A stretch of DNA of 47,445 nucleotides from a virus (IMGVR_UViG_3300010885_013720:1-47445), one strand, 5' to 3'; counted from the stretch's first letter, positions 32,659 through 40,228 are shown. Program-made: numbers and translations. The notes: generated from the letters alone by a model not told the origin.

Positions 32659-32847
32659 ATGGCAAAAGAAAAGAAGACAAAAGATAGTTATAGCGTAAGT
32701 TATACTCTTCGTGATAATGACACACATGATGATATCGTTTGTGTCAGCATGAATTGGGAAAATCGTTCTCCAGAAGAGGTTAAGGTTAATCTTAACACAT
32801 GGCTTGTTGCATCTGGTCTCTCTCTTGAAGTAGTGGATAAGAAGTGA
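32659..32847 (+). CDS. hypothetical protein, 62 aa (paralogue of 33505)
   Basis: TGGAGATATAAA precedes the ATG. The pattern KDSYSVSYTLRDN...VNLNTWLVASGLSLEVVDKK resembles the 72-aa protein at 33505 (KDAYKVTYTFSV...TFLKAAGYYFDHLEVVKDSY), so the two are probably paralogues. Small alpha/beta fold; function unknown. Confidence 0.6.
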   Translation: MAKEKKTKDSYSVSYTLRDNDTHDDIVCVSMNWENRSPEEVKVNLNTWLVASGLSLEVVDKK

Positions 32848-33098
32848 TGAAGAAATTCTTGATTGTTTGTGCAGTTGGTGTGTCATTGGCTGGATGTACA
32901 GTTAGAGAACAGCAACTTGCTACGGCTGGTGTTGCTGGGTTGCTTGTAGGTTCTGCACTTACTGCACCTCAACCTCGTCAAGTATATTATGAAGAGCATC
33001 GTCCAGTATATGTTCATCCGCCTCGTCGCCCACATTGTTATATGGTATGGGATCGTACAAGGTATGGCGATTATGTTCAGAGGCGTGTTTGTAACTAA
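32847..33098 (+). CDS. small lipoprotein
   Basis: 83 aa from the ATG at 32847 (a GTG at 32844 is in frame). KKFLIVCAVGVSLAGC is a signal peptide with a lipobox LAGC, predicting lipidation of the Cys near residue 17. A short Ala/Gly-rich helix follows, then a Tyr/Pro/His-rich tail with two Cys. Phage lipoproteins often block superinfection at the envelope. That role is inference. The tRNA-Asn gene begins 7 bases after its stop. Confidence 0.75.
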   Translation: MKKFLIVCAVGVSLAGCTVREQQLATAGVAGLLVGSALTAPQPRQVYYEEHRPVYVHPPRRPHCYMVWDRTRYGDYVQRRVCN

Positions 33099-33104
33099 GT
33101 ATTT

Positions 33105-33180
33105 TTCCCGATAGCTCAGTTGGTAGAGCATTTGACTGTTAATCAGAGGGTCCTTGGTTCGAGTCCAAGTCGGGGAGCCA
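33105..33180 (+). tRNA. tRNA-Asn (anticodon GTT)
   Basis: Acceptor TTCCCGA/TCGGGGA (one T-G), anticodon loop CTGTTAA, T-arm with TTCGAGT, G73 and encoded CCA. Confidence 0.93.
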
Positions 33181-33197
33181 TTATATAGGTTAGTCGC

Positions 33198-33205
33198 TAT
33201 AAATA
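33198..33205 (+). promoter_or_regulatory. late-promoter-like box TATAAATA
   Basis: Exact late consensus 38 bases upstream of tRNA-Thr(TGT), in the 62-base spacer between two tRNAs. Confidence 0.6.
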
Positions 33206-33242
33206 GACTCGTGTGGATCAACGGTTAGTCCACAACAGTTTA

Positions 33243-33317
33243 GCCCCCAAAGCATTAGCGGTGATGCACTGGTTTTGTAACCCAGAGAATCGAGTTCAAC
33301 TCTTGATGGGGGCACCA
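33243..33317 (+). tRNA. tRNA-Thr (anticodon TGT)
   Basis: Acceptor GCCCCCA/TGGGGGC, D-arm GCAT/ATGC, anticodon loop TTTGTAA, T-loop TTCAACT, encoded CCA. One mismatch at the base of the anticodon loop. Confidence 0.88.
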
Positions 33318-33332
33318 AATTTAGGAGATACT

Positions 33333-33512
33333 ATGAAAGTTGGTGATGTAGTAGAGTTGATTGATGAGAATGATTACGAAGGCAATTATCGTGGTCGTAT
33401 GAAGGTGGTCAACATGAAAGGTTTGTCCGTTCTTTGTGATCATCCATATTATGACGAATTGCTTTGGGTTTTGGAAGAACAACTTGTTGTAATGGAGGAA
33501 GCAGATGACTGA
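33333..33512 (+). CDS. hypothetical protein, 59 aa
   Basis: The start is ATG 33333 after TAGGAGATACT; the frame is open from 33213, but that part overlaps the tRNA. The VGDVVELIDENDYEGNYRGRMKVV pattern looks like a small SH3-like beta barrel. The stop overlaps the next gene. Confidence 0.6.
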   Translation: MKVGDVVELIDENDYEGNYRGRMKVVNMKGLSVLCDHPYYDELLWVLEEQLVVMEEADD

Positions 33513-33723
33513 TAAAGACGCATACAAGGTAACGTATACTTTTTCTGTAGAGTATGAGAATGTTGATTTGCCTGATTATCCAAAGCATACATTAACAGTT
33601 CAATCATTTGATGGTACTGATGTGACACTTGATGTTGTCCTTGGTCAGGTTGAGACATTCCTTAAGGCAGCGGGATATTACTTTGATCATCTTGAGGTAG
33701 TGAAGGATTCGTATCTCAAGTAA
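33505..33723 (+). CDS. hypothetical protein, 72 aa (paralogue of 32659)
   Basis: ATG at 33505 after GGAGGAAGCAG. It shares the YxVxYTxS start and the C-terminal LEVV with the 62-aa protein at 32659. Function unknown. Confidence 0.6.
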   Translation: MTDKDAYKVTYTFSVEYENVDLPDYPKHTLTVQSFDGTDVTLDVVLGQVETFLKAAGYYFDHLEVVKDSYLK

Positions 33724-33733
33724 TAGCATTTGA

Positions 33734-33798
33734 TCTGGATACTAGGATACGAGATAAAGTCGTGCGTAATTACCGTAACCCCTAGTCGCAATGCCAGA
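33734..33798 (+). ncRNA. possible small structured RNA
   Basis: TCTGG/CCAGA (33734-33738 with 33794-33798) and ACTAGG/CCTAGT (33741-33746 with 33781-33786) close a region containing hairpin ACGA/TCGT. It lies in a 157-base gap without a reading frame. The rest of the gap, to 33880, is AT-rich with no clear feature. Confidence 0.4.
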
Positions 33799-33880
33799 CA
33801 TATACGAGACAATATATAGAATGAGTTCCTTACTTATTGTGTATGTACGTGAGTCTCAGCTTTTAACATAGAGGTGTAAC

Positions 33881-34354
33881 ATGAAGAATATGAATATAGA
33901 TGAGGTTATTGAATTCATTTCTAAGCAGAGTGATGAGACCAAGATTTATATTGGCGCTGATTCTGAAAAACTCAATGTTAAAGGTGTGTGGTATGCTGAT
34001 TATACCCTAGCAGTTGTTGTTCATATCAATGGAAACAACGGATGTAAAGTTTTTGGTTCAGTCCATCGTGAGCGGGATTACGATACTACGAGGAAGGATC
34101 GTCCCCGTATGAGGTTGATGACTGAGGTTTATAAGGTTGCAGAACTGTATTTGCAGCTTGGAGAAGTTCTTGAAGATCGTTATGTAGAGGTTCATTTGGA
34201 TATCAATCCTGATGAAATGCATGGTTCATCATGTGTACTTAACGAAGCTATTGGTTATATTCGTGGTATGTGTAATGTCACTCCAATGGTTAAACCTAAT
34301 GCTTTTGCTGCTTCTATTGCAGCGGATCGTATGAAAGAATTGCTCGTTGCATAA
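33881..34354 (+). CDS. RNase H-like nuclease, DUF458/YkuK family
   Basis: 157 aa. KIYIGADSEKL near residues 21-31 gives the first catalytic Asp; VHLDINPDEMHGSSCVLNEAIGYI near 106-129 and KPNAFAASIAADRM near 137-150 are the other conserved blocks of the DUF458/YkuK family, predicted RNase H-fold nucleases. Role unknown; RNA or RNA-DNA hybrid processing is possible. GAGGTG precedes the start. Confidence 0.75.
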   Translation: MKNMNIDEVIEFISKQSDETKIYIGADSEKLNVKGVWYADYTLAVVVHINGNNGCKVFGSVHRERDYDTTRKDRPRMRLMTEVYKVAELYLQLGEVLEDRYVEVHLDINPDEMHGSSCVLNEAIGYIRGMCNVTPMVKPNAFAASIAADRMKELLVA

Positions 34355-34357
34355 ATA
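34350..34357 (+). promoter_or_regulatory. late-promoter-like box CATAAATA
   Basis: One mismatch from TATAAATA, 28 bases before the gene at 34386. It overlaps the stop of the DUF458 gene. Confidence 0.45.
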
Positions 34358-34385
34358 TATCATGTTCAAAAATAGAGGAAAATAA

Positions 34386-34940
34386 ATGTCAATTAAGATC
34401 GTATCTTTTAGGGAATTTGTTGAAAAGTTGAATGAAAAGTTTAACGATGATGAAGTTTCTGTGGCAAATAAAACTTCTAGGTCTGGAGGTGCTGTTTCTG
34501 GTAAGGCATTAGTTCCCCGTCATGTTGAAACAGTTGCAGCCAAGAATGATGATATTTTAGATTTTGGTGCTGGTAAGGATGCTGTTCATGCAAAAGGATT
34601 GCGTGAAAAAGGATTTAATGTTACTGCCCATGAGTTTGGTTCTAATCAAAAGCAAGGCGTTCATGATCCAAAGGCTTTGGATAAACAATATCATACAGTT
34701 TATGCTTCTAATGTTCTTAATGTACAGAGTGGGCGTGAAATGCTTGGGAAGACTTTGGATCAAATTCATAAGTCAACACTTCCTGGTGGTCAGTTCGTAG
34801 GAAATTATCCTATGAGTCCACGTAAGTCTGATCTTAAGCACACAGATGTGCATGATGAATTGAAGAAAAGATTTTCTGATGTTAGTGTGATTGGTGGTAC
34901 TAAACAAGCTCCTGTTTTCCATGCAAAAAATCCAAAGTAA
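34386..34940 (+). CDS. class I SAM-dependent methyltransferase-like protein
   Basis: 184 aa. DDILDFGAGKDAVHAKGLRE near residues 56-75 is SAM motif I; YHTVYASNVLNVQ near 99-111 is motif IV region, and LPGGQFVGNYP near 137-147 follows. The N-terminal ~25 residues (IVSFREFVEKLNEKF) are a separate amphipathic leader resembling the one on the next protein, so it may also be packaged in the virion. Substrate unknown. AGAGGA precedes the ATG, and a late-type box lies upstream. Confidence 0.72.
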   Translation: MSIKIVSFREFVEKLNEKFNDDEVSVANKTSRSGGAVSGKALVPRHVETVAAKNDDILDFGAGKDAVHAKGLREKGFNVTAHEFGSNQKQGVHDPKALDKQYHTVYASNVLNVQSGREMLGKTLDQIHKSTLPGGQFVGNYPMSPRKSDLKHTDVHDELKKRFSDVSVIGGTKQAPVFHAKNPK

Positions 34941-34947
34941 TAATTCA

Positions 34948-34955
34948 TATAAATA
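34948..34955 (+). promoter_or_regulatory. late-promoter-like box TATAAATA
   Basis: Exact late consensus 34 bases upstream of the 662-aa gene. Confidence 0.75.
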
Positions 34956-34988
34956 CATTATATACAAATTTAAATTAGGATTTTATCA

Positions 34989-36977
34989 ATGATACCTTTT
35001 AAATCTTTTATCACAGAAGCAAAATCAGAACCAACTGAAAAATATAGAATACATAGTGATATCCATGAGGATGATCCTGATTTTACGCATGAGCATAATG
35101 TTCAACATTCTCTTTTTGGTGCTAATGATTATCTTCCATTTGGTCATTATACACACACTGTTGGTATCATAGAAAGTGTAGAAGATCATCCAACCAATTC
35201 TAAGAGACTTATTTTTAGAGTTGGCGATGAAAAAACTGGTAAAGGCTCTCCTATTGGTATCTCTGTCCCAAAACATATGTGGGAAGGCGGAAACGCAAAG
35301 GGTGGTACTCGTTCAAAGGGAATGAATGTACGTAATGAAATGCGAGCCAATGTATATGGGCATGATCATAGAGCCCCACTTGGTCTTGGTCAAATTGCTT
35401 CAATTCATAAGGCTCATTTAGAAGATCATTTTAAAAAGCCAGAAGAACATCAAATTAAAGATGAGACTGATGCAATTGAAAGACTTCATGCGGCTGGGCA
35501 TCTAGATAGTAGAAGCACCCTTGATAAGGGTGAAAAAACTGATACTGTAAAGCATGAATATGATGAACAGGGAAGATCACATGTTGCTGCTTCATCTAAG
35601 GGTGTTGCTGGACATGCTGTATACACATCTGGTTCTGGTGTAAATCAAAGACACCATATTCTAAATACTTGTCCTGCCCAGACAAGAGGTTGTGGTGGAG
35701 GTGTTGATGCAGAAGGTATTGCCGATACATCAAAGGGAACTTGTTTTGCTCCAAAGGCTGAATCACAGTATGTGAATGCTTCTGTTCGTAGAGCCTGTCA
35801 TGAACAAGCAAAGCATGATCCTGCAATGACTAAGGATTGGGCTCTTGCTCACAATCATTCTCTTCGTAAGGCAGGAGAAAAAGCTGACAAGACTAATGAG
35901 AGATTTTTGTTTAGACCAAATGTTGTTGATGAAACAGATAGAACTTCTCGTCATGCAATTAAAGGTTTGAACGCACAGAGAAAAGCAAAAGGTAAGCCAG
36001 CAATCATTGCTAATTCATATGGCAAAACTACTGAATTGCATGATCCTGCAAATGATTATCATGTTACATTTTCTAACACTGGACCAAAAGTTAAACATGG
36101 TGCAGAGATACCAGAAAATGTAACTAAGGATAGAACACGTATTTCTCAGACTGTTCATGCATCTGATGTTAATGGTAAGGACATTAAGAACGAAGAAGGC
36201 AAGTCTGTACCAACAAAGAATTCATATATGGTGACAAATATGAAGCGTGGTGGTGATATGGATAAAGCATTTCAGCAACATGTTACTCATGCTAAGTATT
36301 GGTCAAAGGGAAGAAAAGAAAGCGAACTATCTGAGAAAGAAAAGGGTGAAGGATCAGAAGGTCATTTTGATGGCAGTGGTAAGCCAACTACACCAGAAAA
36401 TTCTCATTACGGTCATAGAACAATTAAGGGAACTGATGGTGTATCAAGAAGATATGATTATCAGAAGCAACATGTTCTTCATCCAAGACTTGTAAGCATC
36501 GGAAAAAATAAGGATGGTAGTGACCATATAATTCCAACTGATTCAAGATTCAAGGATAATGATTTTCTTCCAAAGGATAAAGATAGATATAAATCTAAGA
36601 ATCGTAAGTCTGCGGGGGCACTTGTCATAACAACTCCAACAACTTCTACTAGCGATGTTCAACATCATTCTAATTTCACACATGATGTGAATGAAAATCA
36701 TATCAAACATGCTATGAGAAATAATGGCGAGTATGAAATTGATAAGCCAGAAGATCAGGAACATGCCCGTGGTAATGAATATAAGGCACCACAAGAAGCA
36801 CCAAAGAAGTTGAAGAATACAAAGGTTGCTGCTATGTCTGAACCAGCACCTTCTGCAAAACCTTCAATGTCTGATGCTCAATCTAAGATGGCTGCGGCTT
36901 CTGCAAAGATCAAGAGTAGCCCAGAGTATCAGGCTAGAGTTGCTGCTTTAAAGAATAAAAAGGTTGGTGGCGAATAA
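34989..36977 (+). CDS. large late protein with capsid-targeting-like leader; gp88-like Cys region
   Basis: 662 aa. The N-terminus MIPFKSFITEAKSEP resembles the capsid-targeting sequence of T4 internal proteins, including a probable gp21 protease site I-T-E before Ala. Residues about 218-265 contain NTCPAQTRGCGGG, GTCFAPKAES and RRACHEQAK, a Cys pattern that recalls the phage 'gene product 88' domain. The C-terminal third is rich in His, Lys, Gly and Ala and looks low complexity. I infer an internal or ejected virion protein, expressed late from the exact late box upstream. The family assignment is tentative. Confidence 0.6.
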   Translation: MIPFKSFITEAKSEPTEKYRIHSDIHEDDPDFTHEHNVQHSLFGANDYLPFGHYTHTVGIIESVEDHPTNSKRLIFRVGDEKTGKGSPIGISVPKHMWEGGNAKGGTRSKGMNVRNEMRANVYGHDHRAPLGLGQIASIHKAHLEDHFKKPEEHQIKDETDAIERLHAAGHLDSRSTLDKGEKTDTVKHEYDEQGRSHVAASSKGVAGHAVYTSGSGVNQRHHILNTCPAQTRGCGGGVDAEGIADTSKGTCFAPKAESQYVNASVRRACHEQAKHDPAMTKDWALAHNHSLRKAGEKADKTNERFLFRPNVVDETDRTSRHAIKGLNAQRKAKGKPAIIANSYGKTTELHDPANDYHVTFSNTGPKVKHGAEIPENVTKDRTRISQTVHASDVNGKDIKNEEGKSVPTKNSYMVTNMKRGGDMDKAFQQHVTHAKYWSKGRKESELSEKEKGEGSEGHFDGSGKPTTPENSHYGHRTIKGTDGVSRRYDYQKQHVLHPRLVSIGKNKDGSDHIIPTDSRFKDNDFLPKDKDRYKSKNRKSAGALVITTPTTSTSDVQHHSNFTHDVNENHIKHAMRNNGEYEIDKPEDQEHARGNEYKAPQEAPKKLKNTKVAAMSEPAPSAKPSMSDAQSKMAAASAKIKSSPEYQARVAALKNKKVGGE

Positions 36978-36993
36978 CATATATAATGAATAT

Positions 36994-37065
36994 GCGGGTG
37001 TAACTCAGTGGTAGAGTGTCAGCCTTCCAAGCTGTTCGTCGCTGGTTCGAATCCAGTCGTCCGCT
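36994..37065 (+). tRNA. tRNA-Gly (anticodon TCC), CCA not encoded
   Basis: Acceptor GCGGGTG/CGTCCGC (two wobble pairs), anticodon loop CTTCCAA, T-arm CTGG-TTCGAAT-CCAG. The 3' end reads TCAT, so CCA must be added. Confidence 0.9.
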
Positions 37066-37073
37066 CATAAGCG

Positions 37074-37122
37074 CCTCCGTTGTATAATTAGCATTAGAAA
37101 TAAGTCTATTATACAACGGAGG
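37074..37122. repeat. 15-bp perfect inverted repeat between tRNA-Gly and galE
   Basis: CCTCCGTTGTATAAT (37074-37088) is the exact reverse complement of 37108-37122, with a 19-base loop. No strong T-run directly follows (GCAGCATTTTT). It could be a terminator, an RNase III processing site, or a scar from insertion of the galE cassette. Confidence 0.75.
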
Positions 37123-37147
37123 GCAGCATTTTTAAAATGAGGATAAT

Positions 37148-38041
37148 ATGAAAAAAGTATTAGTGACAGGTGGATATGGTTATATTGGTTCACATACAAT
37201 TAAGAGATTGGCTGAATGTGGATATATAGTTGATTCACTTGACATTGCATCCTCAACAAATAATATATCACCATTCGTAAGAAAAAATATGATTGGTGAT
37301 ATTAGAACTGATATGTATTGGGGTAATTATGATGCAGTCGTTCATTGTGCTGCATTGCTTGCTGTAGGCGAGTCTGTTAGTGTTCCTTGGTATTATGTTA
37401 ATACAAATATCATTGGAACAAAAAATATCCTTAAACATGCTCCCACAGAAAATTTTATCTTTGCTTCTACTGCGGCTGCATTTGATCCAGCATCATCCCC
37501 ATACGCACAATCAAAACTCTTAGCAGAAAGTATTATTAAAGAACATGCAAAAGAAAAAAACACAAATTATACCATCTTTCGATTTTTCAATGTTGCTGGG
37601 AATAATGGATCGTTTAGTCAGATTGGCAAAGCAACCCACCTAATTCGTATTGCTGCAGAGACTGCGGCTGGCACTAGACCTTATATGAATTTGTTTGGTA
37701 CAGACTATGATACCAAAGATGGTACTTGTATCAGAGATTTCATTCATGTGTGTGATTTGGCTGATGCTGTTGTGAAAGCAGTTGACAAGCCAATGAATAC
37801 AGAGTATGAATGTGTTGCATCTGGTAATGAATATAGTTGTCGTGATGTTATCAATACCATGAAGAATGTGACTAACATAAACTTTAAAGTTATTGAAGCA
37901 GATAGACGTTCTGGTGATCCAGTAACTTCATTGATGCCACCAGATGAAAAGATAACTGAATTTGTTGAGTGTCAACATGGACTAGATGATATGTGTCTCA
38001 GTGTGTTCATCACTGAAATGTTTAGACGGAAGGTTGGCTGA
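37148..38041 (+). CDS. galE: GalE-like UDP-hexose 4-epimerase
   Basis: 297 aa extended SDR. VLVTGGYGYIGSHT (NAD motif, residues 4-17), GDIRTD, AAL, ASTAAAF and SPYAQSK (the YxxxK catalytic pair, near 120) follow in order, then RFFNVAGNNG and IRDFIHVCDLADA. It is shorter than bacterial GalE (~338). The expected reaction interconverts UDP-glucose and UDP-galactose or their N-acetyl forms, supplying donors for the phage's many glycosyltransferases. GAGGATAAT precedes the start. The last 14 bases overlap the tRNA-Ser gene. Confidence 0.88.
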   Translation: MKKVLVTGGYGYIGSHTIKRLAECGYIVDSLDIASSTNNISPFVRKNMIGDIRTDMYWGNYDAVVHCAALLAVGESVSVPWYYVNTNIIGTKNILKHAPTENFIFASTAAAFDPASSPYAQSKLLAESIIKEHAKEKNTNYTIFRFFNVAGNNGSFSQIGKATHLIRIAAETAAGTRPYMNLFGTDYDTKDGTCIRDFIHVCDLADAVVKAVDKPMNTEYECVASGNEYSCRDVINTMKNVTNINFKVIEADRRSGDPVTSLMPPDEKITEFVECQHGLDDMCLSVFITEMFRRKVG

Positions 38042-38117
38042 GTGGCCTAAAGCACTCGTTTGCTAAATGAGCGGACCCTAATCGGTTCCATGGGTTCGAA
38101 TCCCATACCTTCCGCCA
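38028..38117 (+). tRNA. tRNA-Ser (anticodon GCT)
   Basis: Class II tRNA with a long variable arm; acceptor GGAAGGT/ACCTTCC, anticodon loop TTGCTAA, T-arm TGGG-TTCGAAT-CCCA, G73 and encoded CCA. The 5' 14 bases overlap the galE 3' end. Confidence 0.93.
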
Positions 38118-38125
38118 TATAAATA
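38118..38125 (+). promoter_or_regulatory. late-promoter-like box TATAAATA
   Basis: Exact late consensus directly after the tRNA-Ser CCA and before tRNA-Trp and the DadA-like gene. Confidence 0.6.
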
Positions 38126-38131
38126 CTACAT

Positions 38132-38205
38132 ATCAGTGAAGTGTTACGGTAGCACATCGGTCTCCAAAACTGAGGGCGAGGGTTCGACTCCTTCCACTGG
38201 TGCCA
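38132..38205 (+). tRNA. tRNA-Trp (anticodon CCA)
   Basis: Acceptor ATCAGTG/CACTGGT (one wobble), D-arm GTGT/GCAC, anticodon loop CTCCAAA, T-arm with TTCGACT, G73 and encoded CCA. Confidence 0.9.
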
Positions 38206-38224
38206 TTTTAATCATGAGGGTGAA

Positions 38225-39397
38225 ATGAAAGTTCTTGTTATTGGTGCTGGTATTACAGGAATCACAACTGCATATAGCTTGGCAAAGCGTGGAGTTGATG
38301 TTACAGTAATTGATGAAGAGAACTACCCTGCTATGAAAACTTCATATGCTAATGGTGGTCAGCTATCTGTTAGTAACAGTGATGTGTGGACTACAGTTCC
38401 TAATTTGATTAAAGGTATCAAGTGGGCATTTACTAAAGATGCTCCGCTTCTTATGAATCCTTCTCCTTCTATTGCCAAATACAATTGGATTGCAAATTTT
38501 ATCATGCAATCATTTACTGGCAATGCAGTTGAAAATACTATTGCAACTGCACAGATGGGATTGCAAGCTAGGTGGTTGTACAATAGGATTGTTGAAGAAG
38601 AGAATATTCAATTTGATTTGAAGAAGAAAGGCATTCTTCATTTCTACAAGAACGAAGAATATTTTGAAGCAGCAAAGAAAAGTTGTGAAGAAATATATTG
38701 GAGGATTGGTGAAGAAAGAAGTATCCTTTCCAAAAAACAAGTTCTTGATATTGAACCTTCTTTGAGTTATGCTTCTGGAATTATTGGTGGTACGTATACT
38801 CCATCTGATATGACAGGAGATATCCACAAGTTTTGTGTTGGTATGGAGAGAGTTCTTAGGTCAAAGTATAATGTCAAGTTTATGTACGGTAAGACTGCAA
38901 AACCTACAGATGCAGATGTATATGATCATGTTGTTCTTTGTGCTGGTGTAAAAAGTGCTGAATTCTCAAAAAAGATTGGAGACCCACTTGACATTTATCC
39001 AGTAAAAGGGTATTCTATTACACTAGAAGTTGGTAACGGATTAGAAGATGCGCCTATGGTAAGTCTTCTTGATGATGAAACAAAGATTGTTACATCACGA
39101 TTAGGTTCACGATTTAGAGTAGCTGGTACGGCAGAACTTGCTGGTATTAACTATGATATTCGTAAGGACAGAATTGATCCACTAGTAAAATGGGTGCGTA
39201 AAAATTTCCCATATATATCTACAGAACATACTAATCCTTGGGCAGGGTTGCGTCCTATGACACCGACTATGCTTCCAGTGGTTAGACAGTGCAAGACAGT
39301 AGATAATGTATGGTATAATACAGGTCATGGTCATTTGGGGTGGACAATAAGTCCTGCAACAGCCGAAATGATTACTGAGTTGATATTGAATAAATAG
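38225..39397 (+). CDS. DadA-like FAD D-amino-acid dehydrogenase
   Basis: 390 aa. VLVIGAGITGITTAYSLAKRG at the start is the FAD Rossmann motif; YANGGQLSVS, then NPWAGLRPMTPTMLPVV and NTGHGHLGWT near the C-terminus are DadA signatures. DadA (432 aa in E. coli) oxidises D-alanine and other D-amino acids to 2-oxo acids, passing electrons to quinones. As phage cargo it could draw on peptidoglycan-derived D-alanine during infection. GAGGGTGAA precedes the start. Substrate preference cannot be read. Confidence 0.85.
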   Translation: MKVLVIGAGITGITTAYSLAKRGVDVTVIDEENYPAMKTSYANGGQLSVSNSDVWTTVPNLIKGIKWAFTKDAPLLMNPSPSIAKYNWIANFIMQSFTGNAVENTIATAQMGLQARWLYNRIVEEENIQFDLKKKGILHFYKNEEYFEAAKKSCEEIYWRIGEERSILSKKQVLDIEPSLSYASGIIGGTYTPSDMTGDIHKFCVGMERVLRSKYNVKFMYGKTAKPTDADVYDHVVLCAGVKSAEFSKKIGDPLDIYPVKGYSITLEVGNGLEDAPMVSLLDDETKIVTSRLGSRFRVAGTAELAGINYDIRKDRIDPLVKWVRKNFPYISTEHTNPWAGLRPMTPTMLPVVRQCKTVDNVWYNTGHGHLGWTISPATAEMITELILNK

Positions 39398-39402
39398 AAT
39401 AC

Positions 39403-39492
39403 GGAAGAGTGGCAGAGTGGTCGATTGCTCTAGTCTTGAAAACTAGCATACCTTCACGGGTATCGTGGGTTCGAATCCTACCTCTTCCGCCA
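39403..39492 (+). tRNA. tRNA-Ser (anticodon TGA)
   Basis: Class II with long variable arm; acceptor GGAAGAG/CTCTTCC, anticodon loop CTTGAAA in stem CTAGT/ACTAG, T-arm with TTCGAAT, G73, encoded CCA. Confidence 0.94.
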
Positions 39493-39514
39493 CTTTTTTA
39501 TCATGGAGAATGAT

Positions 39515-39721
39515 ATGATTTTTTCTAGTTTCTACAACAAACAGCTTAACCGTAGGGCAGAAGTCATTAAGTGTGACAATGGGTATCATGTTAGAATGTA
39601 TACGGGTGACGTTCTAGAAGAAGTTCGTGATGTTTCTGATCATAGTATCTTTTATGCAGAAGATTGTGCAGAAAACTTCGTAGAAGGCATTTTTGATATT
39701 GACACTAAAAAGTATATGTGA
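39515..39721 (+). CDS. hypothetical protein, 68 aa
   Basis: ATG at 39515 after TGGAGAATGAT; the frame opens at 39503. Soluble mixed alpha/beta. The YHVRMYTGDVLEEVRDVSDHS segment suggests a small beta sheet. No family recognised. It immediately precedes the RNA array. Confidence 0.6.
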   Translation: MIFSSFYNKQLNRRAEVIKCDNGYHVRMYTGDVLEEVRDVSDHSIFYAEDCAENFVEGIFDIDTKKYM

Positions 39722-39728
39722 TAGAGTG

Positions 39729-39736
39729 TATAAATA
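39729..39736 (+). promoter_or_regulatory. late-promoter-like box TATAAATA
   Basis: Exact late consensus six bases upstream of the first RNA unit, so transcription could start at about its first base. Confidence 0.65.
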
Positions 39737-39742
39737 AGTTCA

Positions 39743-39800
39743 TGGATCAGTTCAGCAACCAAACGAAAATCTTTAGCAAAAAAAGACCCAAGTTGATCCA
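39743..39800 (+). ncRNA. array RNA unit 1
   Basis: Helix TGGATCA/TGATCCA. It has GTTCAGCAACCAAACG next to the 5' strand, an inner TCTTT/AAAGA hairpin with a 7-base loop, then CCCAAGT. The 5' flank differs from later units because the late box lies there. Confidence 0.6.
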
Positions 39801-39816
39801 GTAAGTATTGAGTTTA

Positions 39817-39952
39817 AGATTGACCTTACAGCATAAAAGCTTTTGATCAAGCTAGTAGCTCCTGAGCTACGTATATATGCCCATGTGGCATATCGCAAGT
39901 GGTTGTTTCTACGGGCGTCCACTTTAAAAAAAATGAAAGTAGAAGTCAGTCT
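39817..39952 (+). ncRNA. array RNA unit 2
   Basis: Helix AGATTGAC/GTCAGTCT (one wobble). The 120-base insert contains hairpins GTAGC/GCTAC (39855-39870), ATATGCC/GGCATAT (39875-39893) and AAGTGG/CCACTT. It has the CTTACAGCATAAAA motif. Confidence 0.6.
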
Positions 39953-39962
39953 GTTTAGTTTT

Positions 39963-40051
39963 AGGAAGCATTCGGCAAACAATTATTGATTGGTTCAACT
40001 CCAATACCAGCGGTTCACGCTAGTACGCCTCGTGTGGGGCAACTGCTTCCT
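39963..40051 (+). ncRNA. array RNA unit 3 with T-arm
   Basis: Helix AGGAAGCA/TGCTTCCT (8 bp). It contains a T-arm, ATTGG-TTCAACT-CCAAT (39989-40005), directly followed by ACCA, then hairpins AGCG/GCT and GCCTC/GGGGC (one wobble). Confidence 0.62.
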
Positions 40052-40061
40052 GTTGAGTTTT

Positions 40062-40151
40062 AGGTTTCCTTCAGCAAACATTTATGGTTTAATAGAAACT
40101 GCCTTTTGCGTGGTTTTTTAGCTGGTTCGATTCCGGCAAAGAGTGAAACCT
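40062..40151 (+). ncRNA. array RNA unit 4 with T-arm
   Basis: Helix AGGTTTC/GAAACCT. It has CTTCAGCAAACA, a hairpin AAACTGC/GTGGTTT (two wobbles) with 7-base loop CTTTTGC, then a T-arm GCTGG-TTCGATT-CCGGC (40121-40137), and AAAGAGT before the 3' strand. Confidence 0.62.
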
Positions 40152-40160
40152 GTTAAGTTT

Positions 40161-40218
40161 AGGATTGTTACAGCATATATGCACTTGACTTGTAATCAAA
40201 CCTGCAAAGGGCAATCCT
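40161..40218 (+). ncRNA. array RNA unit 5 with anticodon-loop mimic
   Basis: Helix AGGATTG/CAATCCT. The hairpin at 40185-40199 is TTGA-CTTGTAA-TCAA, a tRNA-like anticodon loop with TGT in anticodon position. A CCT-GCAA-AGG hairpin follows. Confidence 0.65.
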
Positions 40219-40228
40219 GTTGAGTTTT

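Noticed and set aside
33213-33332. N-terminal extension of the 59-aa protein
   Set aside because: The extension is the tRNA-Thr sequence; the ATG at 33333 has its own ribosome binding site.
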